The translations under genes and the position numbers were made by a program. The notes beneath the pieces were generated by a model, which had not been told where the DNA came from, searched no databases, and saw only the letters and a list, made by a program, of their open reading frames with translations. A DNA stretch of 55,631 bases from JAWKRB01 sp041389885 (GTDB taxonomy: Bacteria > Myxococcota_A > Polyangia > Polyangiales > Ga0077539): NCBI GenBank assembly GCA_041389885.1, contig JAWKRB010000044.1, positions 1 to 55,631 on the forward strand, read 5' to 3'. Positions 35,787 to 43,525 of the stretch are shown one piece after another (position 1 is the first letter of the stretch; each line of letters begins with the position of its first letter).

Positions 35787-36212
35787 TCACCCCAGAAACG
35801 CTGCGGCGCAGGCGCTTAGCACCATTCCCAGCAGGGCGAGGGAGGAGAGGAAGAAGAGGGCGAAGCGCACCTCGATCTTGTTCCAGGTTGACTGCACGAG
35901 GCTGTGCACGACGCGGATCGCGACGTAGGCCCAGGCGAGGGCGAGGTTGCGCCCGTCGCCGAGGCCCATGAGCGCGAGGCAGACCGCGAGGGCGTAGAAC
36001 AGCGTCGGCTGCTCCATGAGGTGGTTGTAGTTGTCGGCCTTCCAGCGCACCTCGGCGGGGAGCAGGGCCATCTGCTCGCCGCGTGGCAGGGTCGGGTCGA
36101 GCTTCATCTTCGCGCGCTGAATCGCGGGGATGCGGGTGAGGTACATCCACCCCCACATCACCATCGACCAGGCGACGAGCGCCACGACGGGCTTGAGGAT
36201 CGGGCTGTTCAT
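35787..36212 (-). CDS. MAPEG family membrane protein
   Basis: A 141-residue protein with four hydrophobic segments. WKADNYNHLMEQPTLFYALAV contains the MAPEG E-x-P motif (N..E.P..FY), and YVAIRVVHSLVQSTWNKIEVR gives the R-x-x-H-S block. The family comprises glutathione-dependent membrane enzymes in eicosanoid and lipid-peroxide metabolism; bacterial members are mostly uncharacterised. It may join the glutathione chemistry implied by the GST gene elsewhere in the window. It is divergent from the TMTC-like gene. Confidence 0.9.
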   Translation of the reverse strand: MNSPILKPVVALVAWSMVMWGWMYLTRIPAIQRAKMKLDPTLPRGEQMALLPAEVRWKADNYNHLMEQPTLFYALAVCLALMGLGDGRNLALAWAYVAIRVVHSLVQSTWNKIEVRFALFFLSSLALLGMVLSACAAAFLG

Positions 36213-36325
36213 CGAAGGTCGAGGCTGGCACGGCGCCGCGGCGCGGGGGCGAAATATCGGCGCCGGGCACTGGGAGCTTCGCCGCGGAGTTCAACTTACC
36301 CCGCGAGACGGTGCAGAGTCGCGCG

Positions 36326-37942
36326 ATGGCTCCCCTGCCACCGCCCTCGGAGAGGGTTCGACGCGCATGTGCCCTGCTCGCGGTCGTCGCCGGGCTCATC
36401 CCGCTCCTGGCGCTGGGCAACGAGATGGTGCTCGACGACGTGTACACCGTCGTGCGGCACCCCATCGTGCGCGGCGACGCGCCCTGGTGGACCGTGCTCG
36501 ACTACGACTACTTCGGCGTGCGCCGCGGGACCACCGCGTCGTACGGCGCCTGGCGCCCGCTGCAGACCCTGCTCTTTCGCCTCGATCACCTCCTGGGCGG
36601 CGGCGCGTCGTGGCCCTTTCGCGCGCACTCGGCGCTGCTCCACGCCGCGGTCACCGCCGCCTTCGCGCGCGCCCTGCTCGCCGCCGCGCCCGCCCGCGCC
36701 GCGGTGGCCGCCACGGCCCTCTTCGCGGTGCACCCGCTGCACACCGACGCGGTGTACGCCGCGGCCAACCGCTGCGAGCTCCTCGCGCTGCTCTTCGCCT
36801 TCGGCGTGCTCGCGGCGCACCGCAGGGAGGGCGCGCGCGCCGCGGCCCTCGCGACCCTCGCGATGGTGGGCGCGTCGCTGAGCAAGGAGTCGGCGGTGAT
36901 CATCCTCCCGGTGCTCGCCCTCCACGACCTCGCCTTCGCGCGGCCGAAGACCGCGCGCCTCGCCGCGCGCTACGCCGCCCTCGTCGCGGTGCTCGCCGCC
37001 GCGGCGCTGCTGCGGAGGCGCGCGTGCGGGTCGTTTCAGGGGTACAGCAGCGACCCCATCATGAACCCGCTGCGCGCGGTCCCCTGGGTCATGCAGCGCG
37101 TGCATGGGCTGCGGATCTTCGGCCACGCCGCCGAGCAGCTCGTCGCGCCGACCGACCTCGCGAGCGTGTACGGCCCTGGGAGCATTCCCCTGAACGTGGT
37201 GTTCGACGGGCGGCTGCTGCTCGGCGTCGGGTGCGTCGCGGGGCTCCTCGCCCTCGCCTGGCGCGCGCGGCGGAGCGCGGCGTGGGTGAGCTTCGCCGCC
37301 CTGGGCTACCTGCTCACCGCCGGCGCGGTGTGCAGCGTGTTCGCGCTCTACTCGGTGATGTACGCCGAGCGCCTCATGCTGCTCCCGAGCGCCTTCGCCG
37401 CGGCCCTCGTCGGGGCCGCCGTCGAGCGCGCCGCGGCGTCGGGGAGGCAGCGCGTCGCCGTCGCGGGGGTGGCGGCGGCGTGCGTGGTGTTCGCGGCGCT
37501 GTCGGCGCTGCGCGCGCGCGACTGGCGCGACCCGCGCGCCCTCGGCCGGGCGACGGTGGCCGCGCACCCCGACGACGCCTTCGCCCTCGCCCTCCTCGGC
37601 GTGTGGGAGCTCAGCGCGCAGGACCACGCCGCCGGCTACGGCTACTGCCGCGCCGCCACCGAGCGCGCGCCGCGCTTCGCGATGGCGTGGGGGTGCGTGG
37701 GCTCGGCCCTCGCGATGCGCGGCTCCCTCGAGCCCGCGGCGCGGGCCTTCGCGCGCATGGAGGGCGGAGACTTCGCCGCGTCGGCCTACGAGGGGCAGTA
37801 CGCGACCGTGCTCATTCGCCTGGGTCGGCGCGACGAGGCGGCTCGCCAGCTCGCGTCGATGCGGAGCCGCGCGCTCTGGAGCGACGAGGCCGGGCGCGCC
37901 GAGCGAGAGCTCCGCCAGGGGACGAGGGCGCCCCCTCGATGA
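36326..37942 (+). CDS. TMTC-like membrane glycosyltransferase with C-terminal TPR-like region
   Basis: A 538-residue protein from the ATG at 36326 (a GTG at 36311 is possible). The first loop carries an acidic pair in EMVLDDVYTVVRHP, typical of GT-C glycosyltransferases and of TMTC proteins. YGAWRPLQTLLFRLDH, FAVHPLHTDAVY, NRCELLALLF and GASLSKESAVI match the TMTC pattern. About ten membrane helices precede a C-terminal soluble part of about 110 residues with helical, TPR-like pairs. TMTC enzymes transfer mannose to proteins from a lipid carrier; bacterial activity is unproven. It may glycosylate the many exported proteins encoded nearby; this is inference. Convergent with the small outer-membrane protein gene. 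Confidence 0.8.
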   Translation: MAPLPPPSERVRRACALLAVVAGLIPLLALGNEMVLDDVYTVVRHPIVRGDAPWWTVLDYDYFGVRRGTTASYGAWRPLQTLLFRLDHLLGGGASWPFRAHSALLHAAVTAAFARALLAAAPARAAVAATALFAVHPLHTDAVYAAANRCELLALLFAFGVLAAHRREGARAAALATLAMVGASLSKESAVIILPVLALHDLAFARPKTARLAARYAALVAVLAAAALLRRRACGSFQGYSSDPIMNPLRAVPWVMQRVHGLRIFGHAAEQLVAPTDLASVYGPGSIPLNVVFDGRLLLGVGCVAGLLALAWRARRSAAWVSFAALGYLLTAGAVCSVFALYSVMYAERLMLLPSAFAAALVGAAVERAAASGRQRVAVAGVAAACVVFAALSALRARDWRDPRALGRATVAAHPDDAFALALLGVWELSAQDHAAGYGYCRAATERAPRFAMAWGCVGSALAMRGSLEPAARAFARMEGGDFAASAYEGQYATVLIRLGRRDEAARQLASMRSRALWSDEAGRAERELRQGTRAPPR

Positions 37943-37949
37943 CGCCCGC

Positions 37950-38627
37950 TCACATGGTGACGTAGCCGAAGGAGAGCGCCGCGTGCCAGCCGAGGGCGCC
38001 GCTGCCGGGCTCCATGCCGAGGGCGCCCTCGAGGCCGATGCGCATGCCGCGCAGGCGCCCGGTGCTCGGGTCGCGGCGCCCGAGGTTGAAGCCCACGATG
38101 GCCGGCACCGACACCGCGCTCCAGGTGTTGCGCGCGATGGGGCCGGCGCAGCACGCGACGTCGTTGCCCGTGAACACCGAGCCCATGCCGTCCCACCCGA
38201 CGCCGGTGCCGAGGGAGAGCACGTCGGTGGGCGAGTACTCGATCACGCCGTAGAGCGACGCCTGGTTGAGCACGAGCAGCGTCGCGACGGAGGCGCGGAG
38301 GTACACCGCGACGCCGCGACGGAGCTGCGCGCCGAGGTCGAGGGTGAGCCCCGGCGCGAAGACCCCGGTGTTGACCCCGTGCCCGCGGTCGTTCGCGAGA
38401 CCGACCGTGAGGTTCGAGGCGACGCCGAAGCGCACGCGCACGCCCTCCGCGGCGGGGGCGGGCGCAGGGGCAGGCTGCGGCGTAAGCGCTTGCGGCGCAA
38501 TCGGTTGTGGCGCGAGGACGAGGGGCGGGGGCGGGAGCCACACCTCGTAGACGGTGGTCTGCGCGGAGGCGGCGGCGGGCGCGGCGCTGAGCGCGAGGGA
38601 GAACAGGGCGGAGGCGAGCTTGTTCAT
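37950..38627 (-). CDS. Small outer-membrane beta-barrel-like protein
   Basis: A 225-residue protein with a signal peptide ending in ASAQ. A proline-rich linker (about residues 30-60) precedes alternating strands (RFGVASNLTVGLAND, AVYLRASVATLLVL, LYGVIEYSPTDVLSLGTG, AALSFGYVTM), consistent with an eight-stranded barrel. Two adjacent cysteines lie in NDVACCAGP. No known family. It is divergent from the RNA helicase gene, so the shared 163 bp holds both promoters; none could be fixed by eye. Confidence 0.72.
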   Translation of the reverse strand: MNKLASALFSLALSAAPAAASAQTTVYEVWLPPPPLVLAPQPIAPQALTPQPAPAPAPAAEGVRVRFGVASNLTVGLANDRGHGVNTGVFAPGLTLDLGAQLRRGVAVYLRASVATLLVLNQASLYGVIEYSPTDVLSLGTGVGWDGMGSVFTGNDVACCAGPIARNTWSAVSVPAIVGFNLGRRDPSTGRLRGMRIGLEGALGMEPGSGALGWHAALSFGYVTM

Positions 38628-38790
38628 GCCTACGGCGCAGAGCAGCTCTCATGCCGCGCAGACTCCCCGCGTTCCGCGTGGGTTCTCGCGGGACGTCGAC
38701 GTGGCGCGGGCTCACAGCGTGCCGCCGGGGCACAGTGCGCGGCCCGGTTCGACGGATCGCCCGCGATGCTGTACCACTCGCCGCCCTCGC

Positions 38791-40143
38791 ATGAACTTTG
38801 AAGAACTCTCGCTCCCTCCGCTGCTGCTCCGCGCCGTCCAACACGCGGGCTACACGTCTCCAACGCCCATTCAGACCCAGGCGATCCCCCACGCGATGCT
38901 GGGCAAGGACCTTCTCGGGTGCGCGCAGACGGGCACGGGCAAGACCGCGGCCTTCGCGCTCCCGACGCTCGCCCGGCTGATGGCGCGCGCCGACGCGGCG
39001 CCTCGCGCGGGGCGCCGCCCGACCCGCGTGCTGGTGCTCACGCCCACGCGCGAGCTCGCCGCGCAGGTGAGCGAGACCTTTCGCGACCTCGGCCGCGAGC
39101 TCCCGCTGCGCAACGCGGTGATCTTCGGCGGCGTCGGCTACGAGTCTCAGGAGCGCGCGCTGCGCGACGGCGTCGACATCCTCGTCGCCACGCCGGGGCG
39201 GCTCATCGACCTGATCTCTCGCGGCAGCGCGCAGCTCGGCTCGGTCGAGGTGCTGATCCTCGACGAGGCCGACCAGATGCTCGACATGGGCTTCATTCAC
39301 GACGTGCGCCGCATCGTCGCCAAGGTGCCGAAGCAGCGTCAGACCATGATGTTCTCGGCGACGATGCCGCCCGAGATTCGCGCGCTCGCGAGCGAGTGGC
39401 TGGTGAGCCCGACGGAGGTGTCGGTGACGCCCCCGGCGACCACCGTCGAGCGCATCACCCAGGCGCTCTACTACGTCGAGACCGACGGCAAGCGCGCGCT
39501 GATGGAGCACCTCCTCGGGCAGCCCTCGGTGACCCGCGCGCTGGTGTTCTCGCGCACGAAGCACGGCGCGAACCGCATCGCGAAGTGGCTCGAGATGGCG
39601 GGCATCCGCGCCGAGCCGATTCACGGCAACAAGTCGCAGAACGCGCGCACCCGCGCCCTCGAGGGCTTCAAGAGCGGCGAGACCCGCGTGCTCGTGGCCA
39701 CCGACATCGCCGCGCGCGGGCTCGACATCGACGAGGTGACGCACGTGCTGAACTTCGACATGCCCAACGTCCCCGAGACCTACGTGCACCGCATCGGCCG
39801 CACGGCGCGGGCGGGCGCGGACGGCATCGCGTGGTCGTTCTGCAGCTCCGAGGAGCGCGAGTACCTCCGCGACATCGAGCGCCTCACGCGGCAGCGCATC
39901 CCCGTGGTCGCCGATCACCCCGAGCGCTCACCGCTGCCGCCCTCCGCGCTGGGCACGCCCGCGCCGAAGCAGCAGCAGGGGCGCTCCGGCGGCGGCCGCG
40001 GTCCCCAGGGCGGTCGTCCTCCGCAGGGCGGTCGTCCTCCGCAGGGCGGGCGTCCTCCGCAGGGCGGGCGTCCTCCGCAGGGCGGGCAGGGACGCGGTCC
40101 GAGCTCCCAGGGTCAGCGCCCGCAGGGCCAGCGCTCGCGGTAG
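38791..40143 (+). CDS. rhlE: DEAD-box RNA helicase, RhlE-type
   Basis: A 450-residue helicase from the ATG at 38791. All motifs are present: Q motif TPIQTQAIPHAM, I AQTGTGKT, Ia PTRELA, Ib TPGR, II DEAD, III SAT, V ATDIAARGLDI and VI HRIGRTARAG. RhlE-type enzymes unwind RNA duplexes in ribosome assembly and mRNA turnover. The C-terminal 60 residues are low-complexity Gly/Gln/Pro/Arg with near-perfect GGRPPQ repeats, probably an RNA-binding and phase-separating tail. The frame open upstream to 38554 lacks conservation and is ignored. Confidence 0.94.
   Translation: MNFEELSLPPLLLRAVQHAGYTSPTPIQTQAIPHAMLGKDLLGCAQTGTGKTAAFALPTLARLMARADAAPRAGRRPTRVLVLTPTRELAAQVSETFRDLGRELPLRNAVIFGGVGYESQERALRDGVDILVATPGRLIDLISRGSAQLGSVEVLILDEADQMLDMGFIHDVRRIVAKVPKQRQTMMFSATMPPEIRALASEWLVSPTEVSVTPPATTVERITQALYYVETDGKRALMEHLLGQPSVTRALVFSRTKHGANRIAKWLEMAGIRAEPIHGNKSQNARTRALEGFKSGETRVLVATDIAARGLDIDEVTHVLNFDMPNVPETYVHRIGRTARAGADGIAWSFCSSEEREYLRDIERLTRQRIPVVADHPERSPLPPSALGTPAPKQQQGRSGGGRGPQGGRPPQGGRPPQGGRPPQGGRPPQGGQGRGPSSQGQRPQGQRSR
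40007..40090 (+). repeat. 18-bp tandem repeat in the RhlE tail
   Basis: About 4.5 copies of an 18-bp unit close to GGCGGTCGTCCTCCGCAG encode GGRPPQ repeats. The unit length is a multiple of three, so copy-number change keeps the frame. Copies differ only at GGT/GGG, which points to recent expansion. Confidence 0.85.
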
Positions 40144-40182
40144 CGCTTCGTCGCGGCGCTCAGAGCGGTCCGCAGTCGATCA

Positions 40183-42255
40183 TCAGCTCGCCGGTGTTGT
40201 TGGTCTCGTCGCACTCCCGCGCGGCGCCGCCGTCGTCCACGCGAACGTACACGCGCGACGGGGGGTGCCCGTCATCAGGGTCGCGCACGCGCGGCCGCTC
40301 ATGCCGGGGTCGAGGGCGCGGGTGGTGGTCCCCGAGGCGAGGGGGCGCACGCCCGCGGCGGGGGCGCGGTCGTAGAAGCCCACCGTCACCATGCCCACGC
40401 GGGCGTCGCCGCGGTTGGTGACCGTGGCGCAGACCTGCACCGTGCCCACGCCGCAGGTCACCGCGTCGGCGCTGCCGACCAGGTCGGGGGCCGAGAGCGT
40501 GCGGTCGCGGGAGCTGTTGAGGCGAAACGTGTTGTGGTCGCGCCAGGAGGGCGGCTCGCGGCGCGGAATCTCGCCAAAATCACCAATGTTATCGATGTGA
40601 TACCCGTGCTCGTTCCAGATCGGGCGGGCGCCCACCCAGCTCCCGTCGCCCGACGACCAGATCTCCAGCCCCGGCACCCGCTGCGTCGCGACCATGTCGG
40701 GGGGGATGGTGTTGCCCGCGAAGTTCGCGCACTGGTTGGCGCCGAAGATGATGTCGGCGCGGCCGTCTCCGTCGGCGTCGGCGACGATGGCCTGCTCGGT
40801 GCGCGTCTGCGAGGGGTTGTAGTCTTGAAAGACCACCCGCCCGGTGCGCCCGTCGAGGACCATGAAGCGCTCCTCGTCGTTGTAGACGACCTCGCTGGCG
40901 CCGTCGCCGTTGAAGTCGAACACGGTGCTCGAGGTGACCTGGCTGGAGGTGTCTTCGGTGGTGGTGCTCCAGCGCACGCCCGCGGAGAGGCAGCCGTTGG
41001 TCGCGCCGGTGCACCCGGGGTCGAGCACCGAGTACGCGCCCGCGCCGGCGACGCCGACCTCCATCTGCCCGTCGCCGTCGAAGTCTCCGACGGTGGGGGC
41101 GCCGCCGAGGGTGGTGCCGCCGGGGATGTTCACCATCCAGCGCACCGCGCCGCGCTGCGGCTCGAGGGCGTAGAGCACCCCGCGGGCGACGACGATCACC
41201 TCGGGCACGCCGTCGCGGCCGCTGCGCCCGGCGGCGTCGAGGAGGTCGCCCACGGCGGAGAATCCGTCGGCGTTCGCGTTGCCGAAGCGCACGCGGCCGT
41301 CCTGCTCGTACACCGTGCGCCCGGCGATGACCTCGAGGCCGCCGTCGCCGTCGAGGTCGGCGACCACCGAGAGGGGGCCCTGCCCGTTGACCCCTCGCGC
41401 GCCGTTGGCGCCGACCCAGCGCAGGGCGCCGGTGCGTCCGTCGTAGACGCTCGCGCCCGCGATGACCTCGGGGCGCCCGTCGGCGTTCAGGTCGGCGATG
41501 TTGATCGACGGGTTCGCGCCGGCCACGGTGCCGGTGGCCTCTTGCGTGCGCCAGTACACGCTGCCGTCGGAGCGAAACGCGATGAGCCCGTTGCGCAGGG
41601 TGACCGCGACGATCTCGAGGCCGTTCTCGGGGACGCCGTCGAGGTCGCCGATGGCGGGGTGCCCGTCCCACTTGAGGGTCGAGGTGGTGCCGTTGGCGTT
41701 GGGCGCGTCGTTGCCGTTCTGCGACCAGATCAGGCGGTAGGGCGCGCGGCCCGAGATCACGCGCAGCACGGCGTTGTTGTTCCCCGACGTGCAGTCGAAG
41801 GTCATGAAGGCGACCTCGGGGATGCGCTCTTCGCCCGCGGCCTCGCGCACGATGTCGCCCACCACCGGGGTCGAGCACACCTGGTCGATTCCGCGAAACG
41901 CGCCCATGGTCGCGCGCCAGTGCAGGCGCAGCACCGGCGAGCGAAAGGGCTCCGCCGAGGGGGTCACGGTGCAGGCCGCGCGCCCGTCGGGCGCGTCTGC
42001 GCGGGATGCGTCTGAACTCAATGCGTCGGCGCGCCCGGCGTCGATGGAGGCGTCTCCGCTCGCGACGTCCATCGCGCGCGCGTCGGGGGAGGCGCCGCCG
42101 TCCATCGCGCGCGCGTCGCTCAGCCCGCGGTCGCCCGCCGCGCCGCGGTCGGTCAGCGCGGAGTCTCTCGTCACGCCGCCGTCGAGGATCTCCTCTCCCC
42201 CAGGTGCGCAGCCGTAGGCGACGAGCGCGAACAGAATCCATCGTGCAGGGCGCAT
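40183..42255 (-). CDS. FG-GAP/VCBS-repeat lipoprotein with 3' frameshift
   Basis: As read, 690 residues. A signal peptide with a weak lipobox (AYGC) is followed by a long Asp/Ala/Arg tether (residues about 25-92). The body has beta-propeller FG-GAP units with calcium-type DxDxDG loops: DLNADGRPEVIAG, DLDGDGGLEVIAG, DFDGDGQMEVGV, DFNGDGASEVVY and DADGDGRADIIFG. A CARDB-like C-terminal domain begins near VQVCATVTNRGDAR. The frame ends wrongly at 40183: with one more C in the six-C run (40260-40265) it would continue as SRVYVRVDDGG, ECDETNNTGEL and stop at 40160, which is the expected domain end. Surface or outer-membrane binding protein. See findings. Confidence 0.85.
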   Translation of the reverse strand: MRPARWILFALVAYGCAPGGEEILDGGVTRDSALTDRGAAGDRGLSDARAMDGGASPDARAMDVASGDASIDAGRADALSSDASRADAPDGRAACTVTPSAEPFRSPVLRLHWRATMGAFRGIDQVCSTPVVGDIVREAAGEERIPEVAFMTFDCTSGNNNAVLRVISGRAPYRLIWSQNGNDAPNANGTTSTLKWDGHPAIGDLDGVPENGLEIVAVTLRNGLIAFRSDGSVYWRTQEATGTVAGANPSINIADLNADGRPEVIAGASVYDGRTGALRWVGANGARGVNGQGPLSVVADLDGDGGLEVIAGRTVYEQDGRVRFGNANADGFSAVGDLLDAAGRSGRDGVPEVIVVARGVLYALEPQRGAVRWMVNIPGGTTLGGAPTVGDFDGDGQMEVGVAGAGAYSVLDPGCTGATNGCLSAGVRWSTTTEDTSSQVTSSTVFDFNGDGASEVVYNDEERFMVLDGRTGRVVFQDYNPSQTRTEQAIVADADGDGRADIIFGANQCANFAGNTIPPDMVATQRVPGLEIWSSGDGSWVGARPIWNEHGYHIDNIGDFGEIPRREPPSWRDHNTFRLNSSRDRTLSAPDLVGSADAVTCGVGTVQVCATVTNRGDARVGMVTVGFYDRAPAAGVRPLASGTTTRALDPGMSGRACATLMTGTPRRACTFAWTTAAPRGSATRPTTPAS

Positions 42256-42351
42256 GATCCGAAGCTAACCCCCAACGCGCCTCGTTGACCATCCGACGTC
42301 GCGCCAGCGATTCGGCTCCCGCGCGGTGGTCCTGACGACGCGCGGCGCCGC

Positions 42352-43302
42352 TCAGTTCGCGCGCACGCGCCTTCCCGCGATCCATCGCGCGAGGTCGGCG
42401 TCGTCGAGCGCGAGGGCGCGCTGATGCACGGCGTCGCGCCCGTCGCGGGCGACGCGGCGACGTATTCGCGCGAGCTCGTCGTCGGTGAGCACGCGGCGAA
42501 GCCGGGCCTCGACAACGCCGAGGAGCCGCCCGGTGGCCTCACCTTCTGCGCGTCCCTCTGCGCGTCCTTCAGCGCGTCCTTCAGCGCGTCCTTCAGCGCG
42601 TCCCTCTGCGCGTCCCTCTGCGCGTCCTTCAGCGCGTCCTTCAGCGCGTCCTTCGGTTCGCTGCTGCTCCTTCCATGCGTAGTAGCGTGAGAGATCGACG
42701 GCCATGGGTGGGTCCTCCGTGTCGGCGCTGAGGGTGCTGTAGTGTACGAAGAGCCCGACGATCTCGTCGAGCGCCTGCAGTCCGAGGGCGAGGGTGTCGA
42801 GCGAGTCGAGGGCGCGCTCGCGGGTGGTTTCGCGCCCGAGCAGGCGTAGCAACACGGTGTCACTCGTTCGTGGCAGCTCGTCGAGGACCACCACGGAGAG
42901 TCCCGGCGGGCTCGAGTACACACCCTTCGGACCCTCCGTCGCGGAGGTGAGGCCCAGCGCGCTCATCGCGAGGGTGGGCCGCGCCGCGCAGAGCGCCCAG
43001 CACACGGGCTCGGCGTCAGGGAGCCTCTTGCGGAGCGCGTGTCTCCACTGGAGCAGCTTGCGAAGGCACGCGAGGAGCTCTTCGCGGGAGGGCGCGTCGG
43101 TGAACAGCTCGAAGAGGCACGGACGGGAGGCCATCGTCGCCAGAAACCCCAGCGTTGCAGGGAGATCGACGCGCGGAACGAAGCGCACGTCGGCGCGCTG
43201 GCGGTCCGTGGCGGGGATGGGTGCCTCGCTGCGCAGGGCGCCCCAGCGGCTCAGGAGCAGGTCGAGCAGGTCTTTGCCCAGCTGGTCGCGTCGGTGGCGC
43301 AT
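42352..43302 (-). CDS. Rpn/PD-(D/E)XK-like protein family member with EGRA repeats
   Basis: About 316 residues from the ATG at 43302 (MRHRRDQLGK, matching how related proteins begin); the frame extends to 43359. Conserved-type segments include RADVRFVPRVDLPATLGFLA, CLFELFTDAPSREELL, CLRKLLQWRHALR and LPRTSDTVLLRLLG. This pattern is shared by a widespread bacterial family of transposase-like or nuclease-like proteins, but a clear D-ExK active site is not evident. A run of nine EGRA repeats (about residues 215-250) predicts a charged helix or coiled coil, usual in this family. Function is unknown. It stands alone between lipoprotein genes. Confidence 0.7.
   Translation of the reverse strand: MRHRRDQLGKDLLDLLLSRWGALRSEAPIPATDRQRADVRFVPRVDLPATLGFLATMASRPCLFELFTDAPSREELLACLRKLLQWRHALRKRLPDAEPVCWALCAARPTLAMSALGLTSATEGPKGVYSSPPGLSVVVLDELPRTSDTVLLRLLGRETTRERALDSLDTLALGLQALDEIVGLFVHYSTLSADTEDPPMAVDLSRYYAWKEQQRTEGRAEGRAEGRAEGRAEGRAEGRAEGRAEGRAEGRAEGEATGRLLGVVEARLRRVLTDDELARIRRRVARDGRDAVHQRALALDDADLARWIAGRRVRAN
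42543..42655 (-). repeat. 12-bp tandem repeat encoding EGRA units
   Basis: About nine copies of a 12-bp unit (GAAGGACGCGCT or GAGGGACGCGCA on the coding strand) encode EGRA repeated in frame. Two sub-variants alternate in blocks, indicating duplication of blocks as well as of single units. The complementary strand is also open here, which is a by-product. Confidence 0.9.
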
Positions 43303-43525
43303 CGCGGGCGTACTCGGCGACGCAGCGCGCGCCGGTTGCGCGCGGCCCGACGATTCCATCGGACGGTCGACGCGGTGAGGGGCGTATCGCGCGTCTCTGC
43401 GCTGCGATCACCCGCATGTCGTCTCCTCGCCGGGCTCCTGGCGCGTCGAGCACGAGCGCGTACGCGCCGACGAGGTGCGCTCGGCGCCTTGATTCTCGGG
43501 CTCTCCAGGGTGTAGGCGTGGGGCC

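Noticed and set aside
42424..42690. Plus-strand frame of repeated ASFSAS units
   Set aside because: It is the complement of the EGRA repeat; 12-bp repeats stay open in several frames. The minus-strand frame has flanking conserved sequence.
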